A DNA stretch of 37,831 nt from Clostridia bacterium (lineage in GTDB: Bacteria > Bacillota > Clostridia > UMGS1810). The position numbers and the translations under genes are program-made. The DNA lies in NCBI GenBank assembly GCA_017481205.1, contig JAFUPN010000031.1, positions 1 through 37,831 on the forward strand, given 5' to 3'. The notes beneath the pieces were generated by a model, which saw only the letters and a program-made list of their open reading frames with translations, searched no databases and was not told the origin of the DNA. This document shows positions 1 through 7,552 of this stretch, piece by piece (the first letter of the stretch is position 1; every line of letters begins with the position of its first letter).

Positions 1-408
1 ACTTGTGAAGCCGTAAACACAGGGCAAGCTACAATAAACTGCAAGGGCAAGATACGGCAAGTGTTTTTACCAAAGCAATTATGTAAAATGCTAAAAACAT
101 ATATAAAGCAACAAAAGATAAAAAGAGGTTCGGTGTTCATAACAAGAAACGGTAAACCTCTCGACCGAAGCACGGTTTGGAAGATGCTAAAAGATTTATG
201 CGAGAGTGCCAATGTTGCAAGGAGTAAAGTCTTTCCCCATAATTTTCGTCATCTTTTTGCGAAAACCTTTTATTCAATTCAAAAGGACATTGTAAGACTT
301 GCAGACATCTTGGGACATTCAAGCATAGAAACCACCCGTATCTATACAATGGAAAGTGGCACAGAACACATAAAGCTATTGCAAAAGCTCGGTTTATTGC
401 GATGTTGA
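1..408 (+). CDS. Tyrosine recombinase/integrase, C-terminal part (cut by window start)
   Basis: The reading frame is open from base 1, so the gene begins upstream and only about 135 C-terminal codons are present. Seen: the HxxR box HNFRH (His at 238-240, Arg at 247-249), the LGHSS box (His at 316-318) and the nucleophile Tyr at 343-345 in IYTMES. This order matches the second half of the R-H-R-H/W-Y catalytic set of phage-type integrases; the first Arg lies outside the window. An internal codon at 61 could be mistaken for a start, but the frame continues upstream of it and no ribosome binding site precedes it. The protein ends in KLGLLRC, echoed by the remnant just downstream. It probably belongs to a mobile element lying to the left. 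The fold is sure; its target and activity are unknown. Confidence 0.88.
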   Translation, partial: TCEAVNTGQATINCKGKIRQVFLPKQLCKMLKTYIKQQKIKRGSVFITRNGKPLDRSTVWKMLKDLCESANVARSKVFPHNFRHLFAKTFYSIQKDIVRLADILGHSSIETTRIYTMESGTEHIKLLQKLGLLRC

Positions 409-452
409 AAAATTTTTTGAAAAAATCTCACAAAACCCCTTGACAAACATCG

Positions 453-512
453 TATGAAAGCGGCGATGTGCACAGAAGGCAAATAGAAAAGCTTGGATTG
501 CTGATTTGTTAA
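453..512 (+). pseudogene. Remnant of a second integrase C-terminus
   Basis: Translated in frame, 453-512 reads YESGDVHRRQIEKLGLLIC followed by a stop. It aligns with the last residues of the integrase just upstream (MESGTEHIKLLQKLGLLRC). There is no start codon or ribosome binding site, and an in-frame stop lies at 441-443. The stretch is therefore the tail of another integrase copy whose body has been lost. Two integrase tails within 105 bp suggest successive insertions, or recombination between related elements, at this spot. Confidence 0.6.
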
Positions 513-592
513 AATGTAAATGTGATTTGAGAGATAATTTTGTATGGGCGGATATTATACGTCCGGGTAATTGATGATAAAACCGGCATCAT

Positions 593-660
593 TTTATTGC
601 TTATTTAGCTACACTTCACTCGGAATGACAAAGATGTTAATAGTGCGATAAACTGAAATT
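593..660. repeat. Diverged dispersed intergenic repeat (weak)
   Basis: The stretch with TAGCTACACTTCACTCGGAA followed by TGAC and a GTTAATAGTGCGATAAACTG-like tail resembles the gap at 11460-11515, which has CTATGTCCTTCGCTCAGAAT, TGAC and a GTTAGTTTGGTGCACTGTTT tail. It is probably a decayed copy of a dispersed noncoding repeat. The rest of 513-676 holds no convincing gene. Confidence 0.3.
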
Positions 661-676
661 TGCTCAATTAAAACAA

Positions 677-704
677 TTACCACATAATGTGCATTATGTG
701 GTAA
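677..704. promoter_or_regulatory. 28-bp perfect palindrome (operator candidate, copy 1)
   Basis: Two perfect 13-bp arms, TTACCACATAATG and CATTATGTGGTAA, face each other across a TG centre. The dyad begins about 30 bp past the expected transcription start of the minus-strand promoter at 737-765, a repressor-like position. A second copy lies at 885-912 and the two share the 16-bp direct string CAATTACCACATAATG, 208 bp apart. The size and symmetry fit a homodimeric DNA-binding protein. No regulator gene is visible beside it. Confidence 0.6.
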
Positions 705-736
705 AAAATAAAATTAAAATATACTTTAACGATTGA

Positions 737-765
737 ATTATAACATTTACATACTTATTTGTCAA
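737..765 (-). promoter_or_regulatory. Consensus sigma-A promoter on the minus strand
   Basis: Read on the minus strand, TTGACA (760-765) is separated by exactly 17 bp from TATAAT (737-742): a perfect consensus match. It fires leftward, away from the HerA operon, across the palindrome at 677-704. No gene with a ribosome binding site is found on the minus strand between here and the integrase, so it either makes a noncoding or antisense RNA or is left over from a lost gene. Confidence 0.6.
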
Positions 766-803
766 TAAAAATACATATTTTATGACGAAATTTCAAGGAA
801 AAT

Positions 804-834
804 AGACCAATGAAAAATAATTATACATTGGTCT
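804..834. terminator. Hairpin between the two palindromes (terminator-like)
   Basis: Nine-bp perfect arms AGACCAATG (804-812) and CATTGGTCT (826-834) with a 13-nt A/T-rich loop. T-rich sequence follows (GTTTGTCGTATTCGTTTTTA), so on the plus strand it could act as a weak terminator or attenuator ahead of the operon. It could instead be another protein-binding dyad. Confidence 0.4.
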
Positions 835-884
835 GTTTGTCGTATTCGTTTTTATTTTAGTTAAATTACACAGTATTCATTCAA

Positions 885-912
885 TTACCACATAATGCAC
901 ATTACGTGGTAT
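885..912. promoter_or_regulatory. 28-bp palindrome (operator candidate, copy 2)
   Basis: The same dyad as at 677-704, with left arm TTACCACATAATG, centre CA, and right arm CATTACGTGGTAT, which has two departures from perfect symmetry. It ends 28 bp before the ATG at 941, just upstream of the ribosome binding site GGAGGG, so a bound protein would cover the promoter or leader of the ATPase operon. No clear -35/-10 pair could be fixed for the operon itself. Confidence 0.6.
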
Positions 913-940
913 TGGATTTTTTATATACGGAGGGTTTAAT

Positions 941-3900
941 ATGTCTGATTTTGAGTATACAAGCTCATCCAAACCTGTAAACTATGAAGAAATTCAGCGC
1001 AAGTGGAAGGAAAACGATGTAAAAGCATATACGCGTCAGCAATTAGAACATGGATTTATGGTGGCGGATCAGTTTTTAACTCAGCGTTATCTGGATCATT
1101 TTTCGTCCGGTACAATTATTGAGCCTACGCCCGAGGTTAAAAATCCGCAGAAATTACGTGTTTTTGAGATAACTAAAATAGTATACGATCCGGAAGAACA
1201 GATTAATGATAAGTTTATAAGTGTATACAGCAGTCTGCATAATTTGAACAGTTCCGTAGGAATTATGATAAGAAGCAGAGCTGAATCAATTAAGCTCTAT
1301 GCCATTACCCGTTGTGATGAAAATCCTGAATTGGCCGGTGAAACCTTGCGTTCATCGCTTAAGGGAAACTTCCCGGGAATCGAAATTTCAGAATCTCTTA
1401 GCGGAGAGCTTAAAAGAGAGCTTTTGAGAACATTGAATTCTGAGGATAATATCCCTAAAAGTATGTGTACTGTATCTTTGATTCCGTCTGAACGAGACGA
1501 TGATAAGGACAAATTTATTCAGGGACTTGAGAAGTTTCTCAGTACGATGAACGGAAAACACTTTGATGCACTCTTGCTGTCTACCCCGGTTGATGTGGAC
1601 ACACTTGCCCGGAGGAAAAGAGGATTTGAAGAGCTTTATTCTGCTTTGTCTCCCCATTCAAAAATTTCGATGTCATTTGCTCATAGTGAAACAGACTCGG
1701 TAAATCAGGGCATATCCACATCATTTTCAAATTCTGTAAACAGCAGTGTAAGTAATTCCAGCGGAACATCGAGCTCGAACGCCTCCGGTTCAAATGTTGG
1801 TTCATCCTCAAATTTTGGTGCAAGCGGTGATGGATGGAATGTAGGCTTTGGTTCGTCAAACGGCTCTTTTTCATCGTATACATCCGGCACTAATTTCAGC
1901 AATACAGTTTCTGAAAGCACCGGTCGTACTGATACAGAAGGCTTTAACAAAAGCACAGGACGTTCAACCGGTGATACCGATACTACCTCGCTTAATTTTG
2001 AAAATAAAAGTGTTCAGGGATTGATGGAGCGTGCGGATTCACAACTCAAAAGAATTGATTTTTCGGAATCGTATGGAATGTGGGATTTTTGCGCATATTT
2101 CTTTTCGCCGGATATTGCAGTTACATCTCAGGCTGCCAGTGTGTATAAATCTCTCATGATGGGACAGGAATCTGCCTCAGAAAGCTCACATATGAATGCA
2201 TGGAATATGGGCAAAATAAATTCTATCAATACTATAGTTGAAAATATAAAATATCTGGTTCATCCGACTAGCATAATACCGGCTTTTGAACAATATGAGG
2301 AACAAAAGGTAACACCTACAAATATGATAAACGGCAGAGAAGTACCTATAGTGCTGGGATTCCCGCGCAAGTCCGTTCCGGGGGTTGCTGTTGTGGAGAT
2401 GGCTGAGTTCGGACGGGCAGTTGTATACGAAAGTCCGGAGCGGGTAAAGCGCTTTATGGAATTTGGAAACATATATCATATGGGAGTAAAAGAAGCGTTG
2501 CGTGTGCCTATGGATATGGATTTGCTGTCTTCTCATTGTTTTATTACAGGTTCATCTGGTTCGGGTAAATCGTATGCAACATACCAGCTGCTTAACAGTC
2601 TGTTGGAGCAGGATGTTCATATGATGGTAATAGAGCCTGCAAAAGGAGAATATAAGCAGGTATTCGGCGGACTTAAGGGTATCAGAATATTTACCACGGA
2701 TCCGAATGTATATAAGATGCTCAGAATTAATCCATTTCAATTCCCTGAAAATCTTCATGTTTTAACTCATATTGAAAAACTGATACAGATTTTCAATGCA
2801 TCATGGTCTTTGACAGCGGCTATGCCTGCAATTCTTAAGGATGCAGTGGTACAGTCGTATGTTAAGTGCGGATGGGATATTATGAATTCAATATGGATTG
2901 AAGGGATTTCCGACCATAAATATCCTGTTTTTCAGGATGTATTGGAGTTGCTTCCAAAACTGATTAATGAATCTGATTATTCAGCCGATGCCAAAGGCGA
3001 TTACAAGGGTGCATTGTTAACCCGTGTCAAATCTATGACCAGCGGTATCAGCGGTCTGATTTTTGAAAAGAGCGAGGGGATTGAGGACAGTATTCTTTTT
3101 GATTCAAATGTTGTTGTAGATTTAAGCGATATCGGTTCGGAAGAGACTGTTGCGCTTTTGATGGGTGTACTTATAATGCGTCTTGGCGAATACCGTCAAT
3201 CAGTGCGAAAAGCCGGTAAAGACAAGGGACGTGATTTGGGACTTAATCATGTGACTGTGCTTGAAGAGGCGCACAATATTTTAAAAAGAACCAGCAAAGA
3301 ACAAAGTCAGGAAGGCTCTAATATTGTCGGAAAATCAGTTGAAATGATAAGTAACTCCATTAAAGAAATGAGAACATACGGAGAAGGCTTTATTATAATT
3401 GACCAGTCTCCCATGGCAGTTGATACTTCAGCTATCGAAAATACTTCAACAAAAATTATAATGAATACCCCTGCTAAGGATGCTTGCGAAGAGCTGAGCA
3501 GTGCACTGTCGCTAAGTGATGAGCAAGCAAGAGAGCTTTCGAGACTAAGCACCGGTGTGGCGGCAGTGTTCCAAAAAGGATGGCTTACCCCCGTGCTTAT
3601 GAAAATTGATAAATGGGACGACAGGTATGAGGCAGAGGTAAAACGTGCGGATATACAGGAAATGCGTTTGCTGCGGGGTAAGCTTATCACAGAGCTGTAT
3701 TCTCAGAGAGAAAAAGAACTATATTCACCTATAGCGCTGAAACGTATAATAAGAGATTCTGATGTAGACAGCGAAAAGAAAAAGGATTTTGAAGAGTATG
3801 TTAATATTGTCGCAAAGATACTTGCTGAAAAGCCATCAGGCTTAGGAAAAATTGATTTTGCGGAAATGGTGCTTCAGATACTTAACTGTGATGGCTTGCT

Positions 3901-4180
3901 GAACGTGATTGCAGACGAAAAGATTATCGGTACCGGAAAAATTGTCAGGATGGAAGAAAAGTCGCCCGGGTGGTTTACAGCGGATAAATATAACGATTTG
4001 ATGACCCGTTGTAAATCATGGAAGATAAAGTTTGAACAGGCATTTCCTAAATATGCAATAACAGAAGATGCATCAATAGTGGGTAAAGTAATGAAGACTA
4101 TACTGTACTTAAAAACTTATGGTGATGAGAAAGGCAATTCATTTTATTGTACTTTAGACCATTACATAGATAATTTGTAA
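941..4180 (+). CDS. HerA/DUF87-type hexameric ATPase with serine-rich insert
   Basis: First gene of a seven-gene operon, 1079 residues; the start is supported by GGAGGG six bases upstream. Walker A is GSSGSGKS at residues 537-544, Walker B VTVLEEAH at about 771-778, followed by a HerA/VirB4-like stretch ending IIIDQSPMAVDTSAIENTSTKI (split: IIIDQSP, then AIENTSTKI). This places it in the FtsK/HerA clade of P-loop motors, which translocate DNA or protein through a ring. The N-terminal about 235 residues form an unassigned alpha/beta region. Residues about 250-350 are a low-complexity Ser/Gly/Asn/Thr insert, probably disordered and unusual for HerA. The C-terminal 200 residues are charged and helical. 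No transmembrane segment is evident, so it is likely cytosolic or docked to membrane partners. The ATPase assignment is firm; the substrate is unknown. Confidence 0.88.
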   Translation: MSDFEYTSSSKPVNYEEIQRKWKENDVKAYTRQQLEHGFMVADQFLTQRYLDHFSSGTIIEPTPEVKNPQKLRVFEITKIVYDPEEQINDKFISVYSSLHNLNSSVGIMIRSRAESIKLYAITRCDENPELAGETLRSSLKGNFPGIEISESLSGELKRELLRTLNSEDNIPKSMCTVSLIPSERDDDKDKFIQGLEKFLSTMNGKHFDALLLSTPVDVDTLARRKRGFEELYSALSPHSKISMSFAHSETDSVNQGISTSFSNSVNSSVSNSSGTSSSNASGSNVGSSSNFGASGDGWNVGFGSSNGSFSSYTSGTNFSNTVSESTGRTDTEGFNKSTGRSTGDTDTTSLNFENKSVQGLMERADSQLKRIDFSESYGMWDFCAYFFSPDIAVTSQAASVYKSLMMGQESASESSHMNAWNMGKINSINTIVENIKYLVHPTSIIPAFEQYEEQKVTPTNMINGREVPIVLGFPRKSVPGVAVVEMAEFGRAVVYESPERVKRFMEFGNIYHMGVKEALRVPMDMDLLSSHCFITGSSGSGKSYATYQLLNSLLEQDVHMMVIEPAKGEYKQVFGGLKGIRIFTTDPNVYKMLRINPFQFPENLHVLTHIEKLIQIFNASWSLTAAMPAILKDAVVQSYVKCGWDIMNSIWIEGISDHKYPVFQDVLELLPKLINESDYSADAKGDYKGALLTRVKSMTSGISGLIFEKSEGIEDSILFDSNVVVDLSDIGSEETVALLMGVLIMRLGEYRQSVRKAGKDKGRDLGLNHVTVLEEAHNILKRTSKEQSQEGSNIVGKSVEMISNSIKEMRTYGEGFIIIDQSPMAVDTSAIENTSTKIIMNTPAKDACEELSSALSLSDEQARELSRLSTGVAAVFQKGWLTPVLMKIDKWDDRYEAEVKRADIQEMRLLRGKLITELYSQREKELYSPIALKRIIRDSDVDSEKKKDFEEYVNIVAKILAEKPSGLGKIDFAEMVLQILNCDGLLNVIADEKIIGTGKIVRMEEKSPGWFTADKYNDLMTRCKSWKIKFEQAFPKYAITEDASIVGKVMKTILYLKTYGDEKGNSFYCTLDHYIDNL

Positions 4181-4189
4181 AGAGAGAGA

Positions 4190-5020
4190 ATGACAATGAG
4201 AAATCGTTTTACCGAAATCAGAGATATCCCGGAGACTCCTGACGACATAAAGGATACTGAGATAAGCGAAAAAGAGATAGAAATCGGAGATATTCATCAG
4301 CACACAAATGAAAAATACGAACGTATTAAGGAGCAGTTTACTCCCAAAAGTGAGGGTAAGGCATTGGAAGAGGATTATTTATCAGATGAGGATGTAGCTG
4401 CTCTTGAAACCCGAAAATCAGATGATTTGGGCGGATGGGATGACTCGGAATATGCGGATTATTCGGATGAAGAGCTTGAGGAGCTCTGGGATAATGATCC
4501 GGGATATCTGAATAAAAATGTATTGTATTTTTATGGCGAAAAAAAATCTGCTGACGGTAAAGAATATTTTGCTGCTCCTGAAAACAGCTCAGTGGTAAGT
4601 AAAGATGAGAATTTTGAGGATGTTTATGCAGACTATAGTGAGCTGTACAAGCAAACAGGCTTGCATGTGGTAAGCTGGAATAAGGATTATGTGGAAGGAA
4701 CAAAAGAAAATGTTGAACTCAAGCCCGGAATGGTTATTGAGAGGTGGATAGACCCTGAACGTGAAGGCGGAAGATATTTTACTGAAGAAGGCTCAGATTT
4801 TGATGAGCTTCATATGAATGTTTCCGAGGACAAGAGAGAAAAAGTCCAATATGAGGTATTGATGCCTTTACAAACAGAAAAAAGTATTATAGCAGAACAG
4901 CCTTTTGACGAAAAACAACCAGAGGACTATAAGCCGACAGTTCAGTTTAAAACCTCAATGAGCTGCGATGACCTTATAGAACTGGGATATATCAGGAAGA
5001 TTGATGATAAGGAGAAATAG
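4190..5020 (+). CDS. Acidic protein with a TNT-like (DUF4237) C-terminal domain
   Basis: 276 residues, starting 9 bp after the ATPase gene; an ATG at 4196 is an equally good start because AGAGAGAG sits better before it. Residues 1-105 are strongly acidic and probably disordered. From about residue 177 the chain follows the pattern I know for TNT (tuberculosis necrotizing toxin) domains: PGMVIERW (Arg185), GGRYFTEEGSDF (193-204), YEVLMPL (221-227), TVQF with Gln252, and a closing DLIELGYIRKI. TNT enzymes hydrolyse NAD+. Here the Arg expected after the F-x-x-(E) segment is replaced (FDELHM) and the Gly-rich FGQPGGG-type loop is changed, so activity may be lost or altered. No signal peptide. The fold call is by eye and only moderately sure. 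Confidence 0.5.
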   Translation: MTMRNRFTEIRDIPETPDDIKDTEISEKEIEIGDIHQHTNEKYERIKEQFTPKSEGKALEEDYLSDEDVAALETRKSDDLGGWDDSEYADYSDEELEELWDNDPGYLNKNVLYFYGEKKSADGKEYFAAPENSSVVSKDENFEDVYADYSELYKQTGLHVVSWNKDYVEGTKENVELKPGMVIERWIDPEREGGRYFTEEGSDFDELHMNVSEDKREKVQYEVLMPLQTEKSIIAEQPFDEKQPEDYKPTVQFKTSMSCDDLIELGYIRKIDDKEK

Positions 5021-5023
5021 AAG

Positions 5024-5917
5024 ATGGGGATAGGAAAATTTAATGAGGTGTCTGAGGATACTGAAAAAGATGAAGAATTAGACAATATGGACGATATGGA
5101 CGACATGGACGACATGGATGACATGGACGACATGGATGACACGGATGACATGGATGACACGGACGACATGGATGACTCGGACGATATGGATGATGCGGAC
5201 GATGTGGATGATGCGGACAATGTAGATGAAGACAGCGAGGTTGAAGAGGACAATGAGACAGATGAGTCTGATTCAGACCGGATAGATAATATGTCTGACG
5301 AAAGCCGTGATGCCATTCGGGAGAAAATAGATGCGATTATGGATAAATACCGGGATGACCCCAGAGTAACAGACCATTCTGAGGACGGACAGCCTAAAGA
5401 ACGCAGCGACAATTATTCAAAGAATCCGGAGTCTGTTGAAAAAAATGATGAAGATAATGAATCAGATGAAAATTCTGAGGATATAGACATATCGGATGAA
5501 AATAATGAGCTTGATGAGAAATCAGAAGATATCGATGAGTCAAATGATATTAATGAAACAAATGAAATTGATAAATCAGGTGACAATGAGGTGCCGGATA
5601 AATCTCCTGCTGACATAATAAAAGAGAAGCTTTCAAGTATTTTTGACAGGTTTAAGAATAATGAGACCGATAGTACAGAGAATGATACTGAAAGTAATGA
5701 AGACATGTCCGATGGAAAAGAAGGTACAGAGAATACAAATAAATTTGACAATCCCTGGAAGGTAACAATGACCCCTGAGGAAGTAAAAAAATATAATGAA
5801 GAACACGGCGCATCGGATATTCCCGACAGACCCAAGGGTGGGGTAGAAAGAGAAAGAGGCGGAGATGACCCGAGATGGGCTGATGTATACGATGATAATG
5901 ACGAAACAGATGATTGA
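5024..5917 (+). CDS. Very acidic, low-complexity protein with MDD repeats
   Basis: 297 residues; AAGGAG lies nine bases before the ATG, inside the end of the previous gene, and only 3 bp separate the genes. Residues 22-69 are about 16 copies of a three-residue unit, mostly Met-Asp-Asp, encoded by a 9-bp tandem repeat. Most of the remainder is Asp/Glu/Ser/Asn-rich and presumably disordered. Two short segments look ordered: residues about 88-110 (ESRDAIREKIDAIMDKYRDD) and about 192-212 (ADIIKEKLSSIFDRFKNN), which share an IxEKxxxIxDxxxxx pattern and may be related amphipathic helices for partner binding. The tail, from about 245, has NPWKVTMTPEEVKKYNEEHG. No family recognised. Its acidity would suit a nucleic-acid mimic, a chaperone client or a neutralising partner of the neighbouring protein, but none of these is shown. 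Confidence 0.75.
   Translation: MGIGKFNEVSEDTEKDEELDNMDDMDDMDDMDDMDDMDDTDDMDDTDDMDDSDDMDDADDVDDADNVDEDSEVEEDNETDESDSDRIDNMSDESRDAIREKIDAIMDKYRDDPRVTDHSEDGQPKERSDNYSKNPESVEKNDEDNESDENSEDIDISDENNELDEKSEDIDESNDINETNEIDKSGDNEVPDKSPADIIKEKLSSIFDRFKNNETDSTENDTESNEDMSDGKEGTENTNKFDNPWKVTMTPEEVKKYNEEHGASDIPDRPKGGVERERGGDDPRWADVYDDNDETDD
5087..5230 (+). repeat. 9-bp tandem repeat coding for (M/T/S/A/V)DD units
   Basis: About 16 tandem units of the form ATG-GAY-GAY, degenerate toward the 3' end, where Met is replaced by Thr, Ser, Ala or Val. The nearly identical 5' units are the kind of tract that gains or loses copies by slippage without changing frame. Confidence 0.9.
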
Positions 5918-5944
5918 TTTTTCAGGGAGACGGTGATTTGACAA

Positions 5945-7546
5945 ATGAATACATATCATATCAGTTATTCATGCTACAGCAGGAGAATGAGAATTCTGCT
6001 TAATGAAAAAAACTCAATTTCCTCAGGAAGCACAATATTGCAGTATATGAATGAGCCTTTTTATATATGGGCAGCTAAAATACTGGATTTGCTCTATAGG
6101 GAAATTGAAGATGATTATCAGTTGATTTTTGAAGGGCGTCCGGAAGAAATAGAGATAATGTCTCATCTGGCGCAGCAGTATAGTCATTGCATATCCTTTG
6201 AGGCAAGAACACCTATTATAGCGGCATCATTGCAAAATCGCATGATTGGTTTAAGCACAATAATGACAGAAGATAATATTGCAGCTAAAGATGTTATATC
6301 TATTGAGGCATTTTTTGCCGTAGATTCAAACAACGCTTCGCATTGGGGCGGATATATAGACGAGCTGGAAATACGAAACCAATATTGCAAGGTTGATTTT
6401 TCCTGGTCTGAGTATATCAAAGAGCAGAAGCTGCCTGATGCGGATACAGTGTTTTATATATTTGAAGACCATGAGCGTGCACGGGATTTTCTGAATGATT
6501 CACAGAGTGTTGGGAAATACTCATTTATTTTGGTAAAAGGCAATAATAACCGTTTTACGGGACTTAAAGGAAATAAATATATATATGAATTTACAGAGGA
6601 TAAATTCTTTGATACAGTTTTTAACTGTTTCCTTTTGTTTCCGCTGGCAGATGTTTTTTCAAAATATGTTTCCTCTCTCACACGCAATATAAAAGAAGAG
6701 AATATCCGTAACAAGCTGCGTGTGCTTGTGTCGGAAAAGCCGGTTGCTCTGGTAAAAACAGAAGAAGAAATCGAGCTTGGATGCAGTATTCCCATAAGGA
6801 TAGAGATGGTTCCGGAAAATGCTCCGGTTCCGGAGCTGTATTTTGAATATCAGCTTCCGGGGATAGTAGAATGCAGTCAGCAGCGGGTATATGGTATCAA
6901 AACCGGGCAGACCAAGGTTCTTGTGTATGAAAAAGGAGAGGTTGAGCCGCTGAAAGAATTAACATTTGTTGTAATTGAGCGCAACCGCGTAAGCACGGTT
7001 AATCTGTCTGACTATACACTGGATATGGGAGTAGGCGATAAATATCAGATGAGCTGTGAGTGCTTTCCCGAAAATGCAGACAACCTTGATAAGCTGAAAT
7101 GGTATAGCGACAAGGATGATATAGCTTCAGTGAACAGTAACGGTGAGATTATTGCAAGGGGCAGGGGCAATTGTAATATATACTGTTCTGTAGAAAAGGC
7201 GTTTGCTCAATGTTCTGTTACAGTAAAGCCGTATCTGGAGGATATTATTATTTCTGAGGAGTTTTCCTCAGGCAGTATCACAATGCAGCCCGGTGACCGG
7301 AAAAATCTCGGTATAAAAGCAGTCCCTGCAGACTCTCATGACGGAAATATATTGGTAAACAGCAGTAATTATATGGTAGTCAATATTGACGGAGATGCAA
7401 TTTGTGCCAGCGGCACGGGAGAGGCTGATATATATATCGAAAATCCCGGCAGGCGCATAGTTAAGAAAATACATGTCAGTGTGGTGTATAAAACAAAAAA
7501 TGAAAAAAAGAAGCGTAAAGGCTTGTTTGGATTATTTGGAGGTTAA
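5945..7546 (+). CDS. Cytosolic protein with three Ig-like domains (one BIG2) and a basic tail
   Basis: 533 residues. A GGTGA at 5932-5936 precedes the ATG by eight bases. The N-terminal about 260 residues are an alpha/beta region I do not recognise. Three beta-rich Ig-like modules follow: about 265-350, a clear bacterial Ig-like group 2 (BIG2) domain at about 352-428 (YTLDMGVGDKYQM ... WYSDKDDIASVNSNGEIIARGRG), and about 430-517 (SITMQPGDRKNLGIKAVPA). BIG2 domains are normally in exported surface proteins, but there is no signal peptide or anchor here. The protein ends KKKRKGLFGLFGG, a lysine-rich patch plus a hydrophobic Gly/Phe tag that could touch membrane lipid or dock on a partner. It sits 6 bp before the Hsp70 gene, whose ribosome binding site overlaps its last codons. 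It may be a scaffold or an Hsp70 adaptor; its function is unknown. Confidence 0.82.
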   Translation: MNTYHISYSCYSRRMRILLNEKNSISSGSTILQYMNEPFYIWAAKILDLLYREIEDDYQLIFEGRPEEIEIMSHLAQQYSHCISFEARTPIIAASLQNRMIGLSTIMTEDNIAAKDVISIEAFFAVDSNNASHWGGYIDELEIRNQYCKVDFSWSEYIKEQKLPDADTVFYIFEDHERARDFLNDSQSVGKYSFILVKGNNNRFTGLKGNKYIYEFTEDKFFDTVFNCFLLFPLADVFSKYVSSLTRNIKEENIRNKLRVLVSEKPVALVKTEEEIELGCSIPIRIEMVPENAPVPELYFEYQLPGIVECSQQRVYGIKTGQTKVLVYEKGEVEPLKELTFVVIERNRVSTVNLSDYTLDMGVGDKYQMSCECFPENADNLDKLKWYSDKDDIASVNSNGEIIARGRGNCNIYCSVEKAFAQCSVTVKPYLEDIIISEEFSSGSITMQPGDRKNLGIKAVPADSHDGNILVNSSNYMVVNIDGDAICASGTGEADIYIENPGRRIVKKIHVSVVYKTKNEKKKRKGLFGLFGG

Positions 7547-7552
7547 TAAGCA

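Noticed and set aside
566..592. Small stem TGATG...CATCA in the left control region
   Set aside because: A 5-bp stem with a long loop is too weak to call a terminator or regulator.
5087..5230. Regular short repeats considered as a CRISPR array
   Set aside because: Units are contiguous 9-mers in a coding frame with no spacers.
4942..5412. Minus-strand frame encoding Ser-Met-Ser repeats
   Set aside because: It is the complement of the 9-bp Asp-Asp-Met coding repeat and acidic gene on the plus strand; there is no ribosome binding site.
5413..5835. Second Ser-rich minus-strand frame opposite the acidic gene
   Set aside because: Ser-rich translation is the expected shadow of Asp/Glu/Ser codons on the other strand.
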